Origin: Chrysoperla carnea | Taxonomy: Eukaryota; Arthropoda; Insecta; Neuroptera; Chrysopidae | Assembly (NCBI RefSeq): GCF_905475395.1 | Contig: NC_058341.1 | Coordinates: forward strand, 63,123,501 to 63,187,500 | Length of the DNA: 64,000 bases | Direction: 5' to 3' | Shown here: positions 32,401 through 46,300 of the stretch, piece after piece | Numbering within the stretch: the first letter of the stretch is position 1 | Layout of the letters: every line of letters starts with the position of its first letter | Program-made: the position numbers and the translations under genes | The notes under the pieces: model-generated | Databases searched by the model: none | What the model saw: the letters and a program-made list of their open reading frames with translations, nothing else | What the model was told of the DNA's origin: nothing

Positions 32401-35400
32401 GGCTCTATTTGACAGCGATGATGATGATGATGATGGAAATGACAAGAATAGTGATAACTCATCCACTGCATCAGAAGCTCAAATTGGAAATGATGACTCT
32501 CAAGCGCAGGAAAGCGATGAGAGCTACTATGTTGAACAAAGTCCAGGTAATTACTCATTTTATAACCCGATCATCTTAGTCAAAATAAGTTATCAACTCC
32601 GGAATCTAACGGAATAAGCTGAATTTTTGTACAAACCTTTATTTTGATAGTACAAATGTTATCTCAAAAGTCACATATGATCACACGTGCGTGTCGTTGG
32701 ATATCAAGGTCAAAGGTCTCGAAAATCAGTTTTTTGTGAATAGCTCGTTTCTTTTGAATCCCATCGTATTAACATTTATTATAAAAGTTGTAGAGGATAA
32801 AATATTCTACAAATTTTGCCTGAAACTTTTTTTTTTATGTTGAACCGTTTTTGAAATAGAGAATATAAATGTAAGTTTAATGAATAATTAAGGAAAAACC
32901 CGCAGAATAGATTGGGATTCACGATTGACCCTGCCTATTAAGCGGTTTTTTTCCCCTTAATTTTCGATTAAATACTCTTTAAATAATTATTTAATACCTT
33001 ATATTTATAAATATTGACCCTGCACTACGGTACGTATAGCTGAGATAATGTTTGTATGAAAGCTTTTTTTTATACGTTGGACTGTTTATGAAATAGAGAG
33101 CGCGAAAGAGGGATCGCTCAGCTATACTTACCTTAGTGCAGGGTCAATATTTATAAATATAAGGTATTAAATAATTATTTAAGTAGTATTTAATCAATAA
33201 TTGAGTGAAAAAAACCGTATTATAGACAAGGTCAATCGTGTATCCCTGTCTATTATGCGGTTTTTTCTATATTTTTTCATTAAATACTACTTAAATAATT
33301 ATTTAATATCTTATATTTATAAATAGTGACCCAGCACTGAAACTCTGCGTCCTCTATTTCAAAAACGGTCCAATGTACAAAACAAAAAGTTTCAAACAAA
33401 ATTTGTAGAATATTTTAACTTCTACAACTTTTATAATAAATGCTAATACGATTGAAGGCAGAAGAAACGATTTATTCACAAAAAACTGATTTTCGAGACC
33501 TTTGACCTTGAATATCTCACGACGCGCACGCGCGATCATATGTGACTTTTGAGACAATATTTGTACTATCAAAATAAAGATTAGTACAAAATCATTCTTA
33601 ATTCAATTATAGTCCAAGAGCCGGTGATACATTTAAAGCACGAATTTGACCCATCTGGTTTTATAGGTAAAAAACGATACTTTTTTTACGTATGATAGAT
33701 ATGAAGGGAATGATTAATCTCGCTGGCATGTGTTGAAAAATATTGACTAAGCATGAACAAAAATTATAGTTTAGTATTATAACTTTTGTTTAAGTTATTT
33801 TTTGATTGATTTAATACAAAACTACCTATTAGCTATAATAGATTATAATGGGTCCACCCTGTAGATGTTCAGGTTTTTGAGAAACATTTTTTAAATTTTA
33901 GATGAAGACGAAGATGAAGAACCGTTAATAAAACATAAAAACTCAAGAAAAAAGAAGGCTCTATTTGACAGCGAAGATGATGATGATGATGGAAATGACA
34001 AGAATAGTGATAACTCATCCACTGCATCAGAAGCTCAAATTGAAAATGATGACTCTCAAGCGCTGGAAATCGATGAAAGCTACTATGATGAACAAAGTTC
34101 AGGTAATTACTCATTTTAAATAAAACCATTCATAATCCAATGATAGTCCAAGAGCCGGTGACACACTTAGAGCACGGATTTGATCCATCTAGTTTATAAG
34201 TTAAAATTTTCGTCTATGATAGATATAGGGAATAATTAATCCCGCTGGCATTCACATATGGGACAAGTACTGCACAAGCTAAAAGAAAGGTAAAATATAT
34301 AGTTTGTCGCATTTAAGATGAAGACACTCTCATATGTTCGTTTTTTATAGGACTATCGATCTGAACTTTAAACTCAGCTTACTAAAAATTGACAAACAGG
34401 ATCGATTCTTCTTAATATTTTTCCTAACGTCAGAGATAGAGATATCGAAAAAAAATTATTAGAAAAAGTTGCTTCAAATATTTTTTTATTCTCATATACC
34501 GATTTTCATAACAAAATTCGCGTCTTTAATTTTTTCCTTTTTTTTTTTTGGTCTACACTCGAAATTATTATTAAGTTTATTGAAATATTTGGATACGTAA
34601 CACTATTAATCCAGTAAACGAGGATTAAACCTCGAAATTATTTCTTTTAGCTCCGATTGACTTGCAAATTTACCGATAAGTAGATAAGACCACAAGAAAC
34701 AAAAGTTATATGATGCCATATAGTGTTTTTGCCAAGGAGGTCGTAACCAACCCTTCTAGCGGGTCGTAATTTATGTTGAAAATGACAACGAGAATCGAAA
34801 GAAGGATGATTTCTAAGCAAAAATTGTTATTTAAGGAAACAAAAACGTTAAATAACTGAAAAATTTGACGTTTTAGGAAAAAGTCATACATTTTTTAAAG
34901 TTTAAAAATCCTTGAAAATGAAAAAAATTTCAAGTCATTTTCATGAAAATGAACGGAGCTGTAATAAAAAGAAGATTGCTCGTACCTTTTTCTTTTATGT
35001 TTTATTTAGCAAAAGAACTGATAAATTTACCACGGAAAATAAAACTAATGCTTACCGCTTTCTAATTAATTTAAGTACCGGTAACATGATCAAAAAGTTT
35101 AAGCAGTTTAAAAAAAATTTAAAAAAAAAAAAAAAAAACAAACAAACAAACAAACAAAAAATATATCTTTATCGTCAAATAACTAGAAAAATAATAGTTA
35201 AAAAAAAACTTTAGCTCTTCTTGCGCAGAATATATTATTTTCAAAACTTTTTTAGTATCTCTGTTATTTAACGATAAAGACTTTTTTTTCGAAACATTTT
35301 TTTGCGTTTAAATTTCAATATTTCAAAAAAAATATATCCAAAACTGCTATAACTTTTTGAGCATGTTGTCAGTACCTAAATAAAGTTCATTGGATATCGC

Positions 35401-38400
35401 AAGCATTAATTTTAGTTCCCGTGGTAAAATCATCAGATTTGTGATGAAGAAAATATAAAAAAAAAGTTACAAGCAATTTTTTTTTCATTATAACTCCATT
35501 AATTGTTTTGCAAATGATTTCAAACTTTTTTAATTTTCAAGGACTTTTATAGTACTTTAAAAAGTGTACGATATACTTTTTTCAAAACACGCCAATTTTT
35601 TAGTAATTTGAAGTTAAACACTCTGAATTCCTCTACCCAATAACTCGTAAATTATTGACTTTTCGAAAAATGCTTAAATGACACTTTTTCTTAGAATTCA
35701 TCCTTTTTTCGATTTTCGTTGTAATTTTCCACATATATTTTATCGCTGCCTAGAAGGGGTGGTTACCACACATATAAAATTTTGTTTTGCTAAAAGGGGT
35801 TGGACAACCTTTGATGGCTTATAGCTTCTTTGTTTTTTAATCAATTTTAATTTCACTTTCAAATTTTGTCATGATATCAAGTCTAGTTTTACATTTTTAC
35901 GGGTAATAAGGCCAATTCGACATCAGGTTTATCCCCTATTGTTGAAATACCATGTATAGACAGTGTTGATTACACAATCGTTCGTTTTTTTAGGTCATGT
36001 AAGTAAAGAATGATAGTTACATTAAGACAGCTACAAACATGCAACACACACACAACGGATATTCCCATATAATACATACTATATAATTTGCACCTAATTG
36101 GCTCCCTCACGGCTAAAAAGTTAAGTTTACGAAAAAATGTTTTTAAAAAAATTTGTTTATTTTTTTATAAGCAATATTTTTTACATTTAAACTTACTATC
36201 TCTAGCGATTTACGATGGACCCAATTGATCTATGTTGCACGTTTACGAATTTCGATTTCATTTTTTACGCCCTATAAAAACGCTATAAAAATTGAATTGA
36301 GTTATCGTGTTGACAGACAGGCGGACAACCGAAAACGGACTAATTAGGTGATTTTATGAACACCTTTACTAAACTTTTGTTCGTAGCATCAATATTTTTA
36401 TGCGTTACAAACTTGGTATACCTTCGATTGAAACGCAACCATCGCCAGTATCGCCATTTTTTACAAAGTTAAAAATAAATATGTGAAACATTATCAAAAA
36501 TTATAATAACACTTTAAAAAAATAATAATTATAAAAATTATCACAAAATTGAAAAAATAAATTTTTCAAGAGTTCAAAACTATTTGTAACCGTTTCCAAC
36601 AAATTATTTAGTGGTTTTGAAAAATTCTTTTATCAACCGTAATTTATCAGTTGGATTAAAATTTGGGTTCCCTTGTGGTATTGTTGTGTCCAAGTTCTGA
36701 CGAGAATTGCTTTGTGGGTTGAATTTTAGCAAATGTCCATTTTATCATTTTTATTTTTTAAACTTGTTTAATTGATTGATTGATTTATTTTAGGTACATC
36801 GAAATCATCAAACAATGATCCAGAATATAATAATTCCCAAGCATCATTATCACATAAATCATTACCTCTTACAGAAGTTTCCAATTCTAATCAAGAAAAT
36901 TTGATACAAACAAGAAAATCTGCAGGAAAAGGTAAATTTATAATTTGTTGAAAATTTTAAATGTCTTCAACCAGTCGAGGTCAGTAGTTACTCAAAGTAA
37001 TAAATGAATGGGGAATTGAGGATGCAATCTATTTTCGTCTCGCATTCTCGCATAAAATGACCCATAAAATAAAATAAAAAAAATTTGCTCAGTTTTTAGT
37101 GACACTAAAAATTTCAGCTGTTTGACATCGTAGTATGAAATGCGGTGTTTTTGGGGAATTAAAGGGAGTATTGAAATGCATATTTTATGAAAATTTCAAA
37201 TTTGTTCCGGTACGCTTGTATGGAATACAATTTACCTTTTTTTAAATAGCACTCCTCTTATTTTTGTGACAGTTTTTTGAAAAGATTATTAATTTTAAAA
37301 CATGTTTTGTATAAGAAAATTTGTATCTTAAAACAGAGTTGACAAAGTTACAGCAAGTTGAAATTTGAATTTACGTATGATCAGAATCTAACCGAAATCG
37401 AATGTAATTAAATGCAGGAGCTAAGTTGGCTGGTTATAGTTCTGAATGAATAACTGTGAAAAAGTGGACCTGGAAAGGCTTAATTTTCGGTGAATATCAT
37501 CGTAATTCTCGGTTAACTGAACACGATCAATTTCTTGGACATGAGCAGCGAAAGCTTATGCAAAATAATTATGATGAAGAATTTGAAGATCAAGTAATAG
37601 CCTACATGCGTGCTTATCCACGTTTTTCGATAATGCATGTATACCAAGAAGTGTGTTATTCTGTTGGTTTAGTCAGTCCATAAGATTTTGACGAAGTACA
37701 AAAAGAACCCGTACAAAGCTGATTTGGTCCAGTATTTACAAATTGGCGATACTGAACGTTTACAAACTATGATGTGATGAATAAACAAAACTTCATATAT
37801 TGGGACGAAAAATACACATTCGATTCGAAAAGTTAACAATCAGACAATATGAAGCATAAATGTATGGTTTGGGTTAATTGGTGGCAAACTTGTAGGCCCT
37901 TATTTTTACGAAGGAACGCTAAGTGATAGAAAATATCAAAATTTTCTGAATAATGAATTGATATTATTGTTATGTTCCCACTAGACACATGAGAAACTAT
38001 GCGTTTTAAACAAGATGATGCACCGACACACAATGTGATAATTGTTAGCAAACAGTTAAATCGAATGTTTCCAAACCGGTGAATTGTTGGTATCAATGGG
38101 CTAATTTCGTGTCAAGCTAGATCACCTGATGTGACCCCTTTAGACTTTTTTATGTACTAAATTATTGCGTATCAATGGGCCTACCTATTGATATCCAGGA
38201 CTTAGAATACAATATTCAGGTGGCATGTAAAAATTTGACAGAACCTCAAAGTTTTTGAGTCATGTTTGGAACACCAAAGTGAAAATTATGAGCAATTTAT
38301 TAGATTTTTTTTGAGGTCCGTAATTTCAAATTTCAACTTTCTGCACTTTGTCAATTCTGTATTTAGATAAAAATTTTCTTATACAAAATATGTTTTAAAA

Positions 38401-40284
38401 TAAGTAAAAACATGCAATTAAGTGAGTTAATTGTTGAAATATCCTATATAGAAAATATTGAATGTCAGTGCTTGATTTATTTTTTATGAATTGGAAGAGT
38501 TAAAAAAACCAACACAATTATGGCAACCTATCGACCTGAAAATTTTAAACTCCTTATCTTTTATAGTTTTAGAGAAATTCCAAAATTAAAAAATTTTTGT
38601 TCTAATTTGCGCCTCAGGGAAAAAAATAATTCGAACAAAGTTGTTTATTTTTTTATAAGGAACATTTTTAATATCTAAATTGTTATTCTATCTCTGTTTA
38701 CAAGATGGGTTACGAACCCAAGGCCCAATTGACTTATGTTGCTCATTTAAAAACTTAGCCTCAGTTTTTCGCCCTGATTACGCTATAAAAATTTCAGATC
38801 TTTGTTCGTTTGAGTTATCGTGTACACAGACAGACGAACAGACAACAGGAAATGGACTAATGAGCTTATTTTAAACACATATACCAAAAATTTGTTCATA
38901 AGATCAATATTTTCAGGCGTTATCAACTTGGTTCTAAACTTAGTATACCTTGATATATATTTTATACATACAGGGTATAATTAATAATCTATTCAAATCT
39001 GTAAAAAAATAATGGGATTTCCATTTAAAAAAAGTTATATTATATCCCGTGCATGCGTATCGCAAGGGTTATAATCTTGAAATTTTCAGAAAATATGCAT
39101 TTTGATACTCCTTTTCATTCCGCGAAAACTGTCATAGAACGTCAAAAAGGTGAAATTTAGTTTTACCAAAAACTACGAACATACTGCACATATGGGCTAA
39201 GAGGGAACTTTTAAATCTTAGATAGAAATTTTTTCAGTTCGCGTTCTATAACGCTATAATCTCACAAAATTGTTTTAGTGTCATTATTGTTTCAAAGGGA
39301 TTTAGCCTACAAAATTAAGTTTGATTTTACAATATATGAAAATACACAAATATTATTACTATTTTACAGAAAAAATTCAAGAAAATAATATTTTATTATC
39401 TTCTACGGCAGATTTACCCAACGAATATATTGACGTTTCAAGTGGCCCGGACGATGATGTCAGATTAATATCGTATCAAGTAAGCTAACAAAAATTTATT
39501 TTAAAACATACTTAAAACAACTTAAGACAAACAATTGACTGAGTTAATTTTGAAATACCATGTGTTTTGCTTTCGCAACCATTTGGTTTTTTACATCATG
39601 TAAGTAAATAAAGATAGCCACTCTTACACACAAAGTAATACGAGTATATTTCTTCTCACTTCTTCGGTTATACTAAAAAGTACAAACGCATGCATTAATT
39701 TATGTAACGTATAAATTTAAAATATATACCATACCTGTATACATACTATATAATGTTTCTAAACTAATTTGAGCCCTCACGGTTAAACAGAGGTGTTTAC
39801 GAAAAAAATGTTTCAAAGTTGTCTAATTTTTTATAAGGAACATTTTTTACATTTAAACTTTGTTCCTGTAAGGAACCTTCGTATATTTCATATACATGGT
39901 ATAATAATGTCATAGACACACATGGATTAAAATATAGTTTTCGTCTTGCTGGAAACAATACAAAGATATCGTAAATAATTACGAAACTTTTTTCTCTTTA
40001 CAATTTTTTTATTTTATAAGCAGGTAGTCAGATATTTGACTTTTTTATCGAAAAACGGGAAAAAATGTTATGTTTTCATTAATACTCTTAGCTTAGGTTT
40101 CTTATTTCTCTTAGCTTAGGTTTCTATGGAAAAAAATTGGCATTTCCTTAGTTTTTAAAGATTTTTTTTTATTTTTCCTGTCTCTCCGAATATATTAATG
40201 TTGTTGAAAGCAATGTTAGTACAACCATCCTAAATTTTTAAATCGCATTTTTGGGGGGGGAGGTCGCCATCTTGATATAAGGGT

Positions 40285-40319
<35 letters not shown>

Positions 40320-43300
40320 TTGCAATAACTGCTACACTTTTGATTTTTTGATTTTAGCGAAAAAAGTTCCGAGGAAATTTTTGTATAGAATAAAATTCTC
40401 TAAAAAATTTCCTATCATTTTATTAAAAATGCATAGTTTTTCATAGTACTTTTTCTATATTTTTTTAAAGTAGACTTTTTTTGCTACAATATCAGACTAG
40501 AATTGTCTCTGTAGACCCAATAATTTCCGAGATAAAGCCTTTCAAACGACAGAATAAGGCAAAAAAAATTGTATTTAACAAAAAACATACAAAATTTATT
40601 TATCCACAATATGCAAGTGCAAGAAAAAATTCTCTATAGCCTGTACTTCAAACAGAAACATTTATTGATATGAGACCAATATATGACCTTACTACCTTTA
40701 TCTTTGTTTAATACATCTAAGAACTTTAGTGGAAAAATAAGATTTAAATCAAACTATTAAATTTTTATTTTTTGTTTTAGCCTCCAAAACCAAGCACTCC
40801 AAAATTGAAACAAACAAAAATAACCCACATGTTAACACCAACAAAAAGTAACGCAAATTCACAAGTCCAACCGTCATCTTCAAGGAATTTTGTAGTACCG
40901 CCCGGAAAGAAGTTAGTTCCCCAAAATGAGTATATTGGTCAACAGAATAAAGTTGTGATGCTTCAACAGAATTTGTATTCAACACAGGTTGGTGTTATAA
41001 ATCAAGTTGATCAAATTTTATGCAATTGATAACTCAAATTCTAGGATGGGAGTTTTAGATCGTGGGACGCAACGGGTTTTTTAAATGATGAATTCATACT
41101 AGAAACTTCATGAGTGGCTTGCTTTTGACGAGTCTACTAAACTTTCCTCTACGATTTTTTTTTTGAAAAGGCTGCATTTTTAAATGAGCATGACGATGTC
41201 ATATTAAACAATAAAATAATTTGTCCGGCAAAAATATTGCTCCATTTGAGCATGTATACTACCTCGAACATGCCGCACTTTTCGAAAAAATGCGTAGAGG
41301 AAAGTTTAGTAGACTCGTCAAAAGAAAGCCACTTACGAAGTTTCTAGTATGTATTCGCCATTTTAAAAAATCCGCGGTGTTCCACGCTCTTACTTTAATA
41401 ACTATCAGTAAAGAATTAAAGAAACAAATACTTCATGCTTTTAATTTTACTCAACTCCCCAAGCCCTTGACCATTATCTCGTAATTTTGCTTGGATGTTG
41501 CATTTGCTTGTTTAAATAATACTATCACAACTGAAAGTCTTTGCCGACAAGGTTATGTCGCTGTTAAAAACAACAAGTAAGTCCTAGGGACCCAGCCAAC
41601 AATTTACTAAAAGTAGCCATTATACAGGGATGTTCTCGCTGTACAACATGTAAGATTATCTTTCTGGGATAAAAGAAACAGAAATTGCTGTACATATTAA
41701 AATTATTTTCATAATATACAGAGCGTGACCGAAAATGCGGAATGTATCAAAGTTGTATTTTTTTAAATGAAACATCATCTGTTTATTATTTCATTTTCAT
41801 ATTCTACTATCAGAATAATAGTCTAATAAAACTACCATTCAAACTGGAAGCCTACATTTTTTAATATAAGTTCGTTTTGACATAAATTTTAAGTATACAT
41901 AGTTAAAAAATATTGAACAGGGGTAAAAAATAGTTAAAAACTACTCCCAAAATCACTTTTATTGAAAATCTCTAGAAAACATACGAAGATATGGAAAACA
42001 ATTTTTAATCAGTTTGATTCTAAAAATGTATGTTTTTCATAAAAACGTACACAGTTAAGTAAAGGAAAGTTGATGGTATTAGATAGTTAAAAGTTACAAT
42101 TTACATTTGCTGTTGACATAAATCATGTGTTGTATTTAAGTTAAATAAGTTATTATCGTTTGAAACTTGTAATTCTTTAGTCATAATTTTAGAGCAACCT
42201 GTATACGTAATTCAATTATTCACAATAGACTCCAAGTTAAATATAATTTGAAAAACTGATATAACCTTTGAGAACTGATATAACCTTTATTTTGATCGTA
42301 GAACCTGAAAATGTAACTTAAAAATACAGCTTGAATACATTTCGAGGAGTTTCCGATCACCCTGTATATAACGAAAATAATTTTAAAATATACAGCCAAC
42401 AAAAACCCTCTATCTATCCCTGAAAGAACTTTGTTAGAATCAAGCCGTTTAACCACAATCTTCCGTGTCGTATATCATAAGGTATTGAATATTCGGTGAA
42501 TTATTTTCAGAATGCGTTAAGTACACTTGATTTAGAAACTTTGCCAGATCGAGGAGCAGCGTTAAGAAATCGTGAAGCGTATATGGCTATTCAACTTGCT
42601 AAAGAAGAAAAGAAATTATCCACAATGCTAATTGAACCTAGTAAGTAATAAGTTTATAATCTATGAAGTTTTGAAGTTTTTTCGACCCTCATGACGTCAT
42701 TTTTTTCTGCTAGGATTAGACTCGAATTTTCAAAATTCTAATTTCAAAAATAATTTGAACTCGAATTTCGAGATATATTCGCCCAGCATAATCCAATTCA
42801 AAAAAATCGACAATCTATAAAAAAATTCACCGTCACATTTTTTTTTTTAACAGCTCTACCTTTTTTGGCTACAAATAGTTAAAATTTAAGCTTTTTAAAT
42901 TATTAATTTCTCGAATTTTTTTAAAATTTTGGTTTTTCAGGTTACATTATTAAAAATTTCTCAAAAAACGGTTAATTTTCTTAAAATTTATCTAAATTAA
43001 ACGACGTAAATATAATTTTCAAACATTATTTAAATTTATTTTTTTGTTGCTACATGGTACAGATTAACGAAAAAAAAAAATTTCATCTCAGCAAATAATT
43101 TTCCAATTTAATATGCTCGAGCTACCACAAGTCTGCAGACCTTTTGGCTTTTGTGCGTTAATTCTGCAATTAAAATGCTAAGGCGTTCTACGCTTTGGCC
43201 ATTTTTCTAATGAGATCTGCGAGGTTTTTGGCTTGTTTTGACCCTGTGATTCCATCTACATGCCTTTAATGGGGTTGAGTTAGTACTGGTTTGTGGGATT

Positions 43301-46300
43301 TTTGCATCGCGTTAATCCTATGATTCAATTAGACTTAATCCACGAGGCTAATGCAATAGTCAAAAACTCCGAGACCCGAGTTAACTCAACTCCATTAAAG
43401 ACACGATAGCCCGAGGAACGGAAGGTTAATCACAAGGTTTAACTCAAGGGCCAGAAAATCCGCATATTCTTGCTAACTCGCCTCCATTAGAGGCATGCCC
43501 AACTTTTTAATTAGGGAGTGGGTAGAATCACAGGGTTAATAGGAACCAAAAAAACCCTATTAACTCGCTCTAACTCGACCCCATTAGAGGCTTGCCAATC
43601 CTTAGATCACTTGTGCATTTTAATCATAGAAATAACGTGTAAAAGCTAAAAAATCTGCAGACCCGTGCTTACTCGACTTAAATCTACGAGTTTTTTTAAA
43701 AATCAATCCTTGCTCATTACAGATAAGAGATATAACCATAGATTAGATTAGAAAGTTGTTCCTTACAAGAAAATCAACAACTTTAGCTCGAAAGATTTTT
43801 TCGAAAAAAGGATACAATCGGCGGAAATCTAGATTAAAATTTTTTTATGTTTTCATTAGAGAAGCAACTGCTGGTGCTAGCTTTTTTTTTATATTTTTTT
43901 TAAAGATCATTTGGTAAAATATGTAATATTTAATATACACCAAATGATCTTTAAAAAAAATATTAACGTATTCGAATCTTTGAGATTACAAAATTAATCA
44001 AACTTTGTTTTGATTCCTTATGAATGAAATCATTTTTCGAAAAAAGATTTCGCACAAACTTTGTAAGCTTTGTTAGGAAGAACAACTTTCCAATTTAAAG
44101 TATGCTTCTTTATCTTATCCGTAACGAGCAAGTTGATTTTTAACGAGTCAGTATTTGTGTTTAATTCTGTGACACCAACAGTCGCATGTGGGTCGAAAGG
44201 ACCTAGACATTATATAGATGGTTTTAGTCACAAAACATACTTTTTTGAATTATAGCTTTTTTATAAAACTGTCAGTTATTTGCTCGCGTGAATTTATTTA
44301 AAAGCAGAAAATTTTAAATATCAAATTAAAAAATCTATTAAGTAGTGAATTAAAAAATGGCGAATTTTCGTACAAACTTTTATCCTCTTTTTCATTACTT
44401 TTTTTCATTATGGGGGCTATTGAATTTAACCAATAGACATTGTTCAACAAAGTAGTTTAATGTTTTATTAATTAAAAATTTTTCTTCGTACACTACTAAA
44501 GGAACTATTTTCGATTATGTTAAGAATAGCCCCTTACATCGGAAAGTTCTGGCTGTACGGGACGTTCTGCATTAGCCTTAGGAAAATTAACTTTTTCTGC
44601 CAAATGACAATGCACAATTAAGAACAATTTTTTTTAAAGAATTTTGTGTTTCTAGAAGCTAATGAAAGGTGGATTTCTATTTCATATAATTATAAGGATA
44701 AAAATCTCTTGTGGATTAAAAAACCCATAAGGCTGTTTCAAACCTTATATTTTTGTTGTCAATAATACATCAAAAATTGTTGTCTTTATCGTTACATTTA
44801 ACAAATTATCTCACTTTTTTAAATCCAACGATAAAGACATCCTTAACAGTTAAGTGCTCTGTCATTGGATAAATTTATTAACTGATTTGGTTAATTTTTC
44901 TCGAAAATTAGGTCTCAGATCGAAATTTGGTAAAGAACCTTTTCGTTCGTCTTTATAAGCTTATTTAGGAAGAGTTCTGCAAACAATTATAGAACACCTT
45001 GTATATTTTACTAGTGCGTTCCCTGCTTACATACGCCTCGGTAATATGGAGATTATTTTACAGAAATCATTTTGTATCTTTACGAAGGCTTTTGTTTTTG
45101 GGCAGGCATTCCATGATTTACGAGGACTATAGCTAGTATGACAACAATATTACCAAGCTTCTTTCTTTGATTATGCTGGCTAATCCGTGCTTCATATTAA
45201 AATTAATCATTTCTCTGGCGGGAAGATTTTTTAATTCTATGAAGTTTTTTAGTTGCACCTGTGTTAAGTAATAATCAACTCAGTCTCTTTGTTCATACAA
45301 AACTATGAAACTTTCAGAAACGCAACCGGAAACAACACAGGATAAAGATAAAGTATACGGATTATCATGGCAACAGTTAAGGGCACTTTCCAATCAAGTC
45401 CAACCAGCTGGTATGGGTGGCAAGCAAGGTAAATACTATCTTGAACAATTTTTAATATTACTTCAATAAATACTATTAAATTTCAATTTCCTCCAGCTAT
45501 GGAAACATATCAAACCCAAAAAACCTTAACTATGGATCGTTTAAAGACATTACATCAATCTCTTCAAGCCAAACCTAAAAGTGACGTTATGGAAGAAAAT
45601 CCAAAAATGTTAAAAATTGAATTGATGCCGCACCAAAAACATGCGTTGGCTTTTTTATTATGGCGAGAAAGCCAAAGACCTGCTGGTGGAATTTTAGGTA
45701 TGTTTACATAAAACTATCGGTTTTAAGGCATTTTAATGATAATTGTAGTTCCAAATATTTTACCGTTAGGCTACGTTTATTCGATCTGAGTATCGTAATG
45801 AAATTTTTCTTTCACTTTTCTCCTTAGACGAATGTTTGGCTAGATATAAGAAACATGAATTTTACATAATTTTTAATAACAAAAATATGGACACGATAAA
45901 CGATCGGTAAAATTGCGAATATAGTATAGATAAATTTCATGTAGATGTATAATGATCCATTTTAAAATACAGAAAAAAATTTTGTGCTCAAATAAGGGCT
46001 TTCAAAAAAAGCGTTTTCGTTTTAAACACAAATTAAATAAAAAACAGAGGAGTGTTGCTATAAAGTAAAAGATATTATTAGCTAGCCAGAGGCGATAAAA
46101 TGTTTCCAAAAAACTATTTTAGTTTCTCATAAAATCAAATCTCTTAGTTAAAATTTTCATCGACATCTTACTATAATAATATCATAAATTGAATCCAAAA
46201 ATATACTTGCGTGAATTGTTCTTTTTACATTCAATATTTTGTTCTATTCGATTTGCGCTGACTCGGATATCATTCTTTAAGCATTGAAGGCAGGTTACGA

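Larger units (their letters stand above)
37080..39190 (+). mobile_element. Decayed Tc1/mariner-superfamily transposon with long terminal inverted repeats
   Basis: Left terminal repeat about 37080-37390 and right repeat 38325-38400 plus 38985-39190 are inverted copies (AAGAAAATTTGTATC against GATAAAAATTTTCTTAT; GTTTTAAAA; AAATTTCAGCTGTTTGAC-type ends). Between them lies transposase wreckage: an HTH-like part, then [48 protein letters not shown] and [10 protein letters not shown], as in DDE-type mariner-like transposases, with many stops and frameshifts. A family-1 repeat has jumped into the right terminal repeat. Confidence 0.8.

Noticed and set aside
32194-32558. Minus-strand open frames rich in Ser or His
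   Set aside because: They are antisense to the Asp/Glu-rich exon A of TTF2; the same shadow recurs at 33869-34129 over copy A2.
34912-35214. Open frame of 100 codons ending in a Lys/Gln-rich run
   Set aside because: It lies within the 34740-35770 foldback; the Lys/Gln run comes from poly(A) and CAAA repeats.
41221-41484. Open frame of 87 codons in a TTF2 intron
   Set aside because: Most of it is the right arm of the 41061-41396 foldback element.
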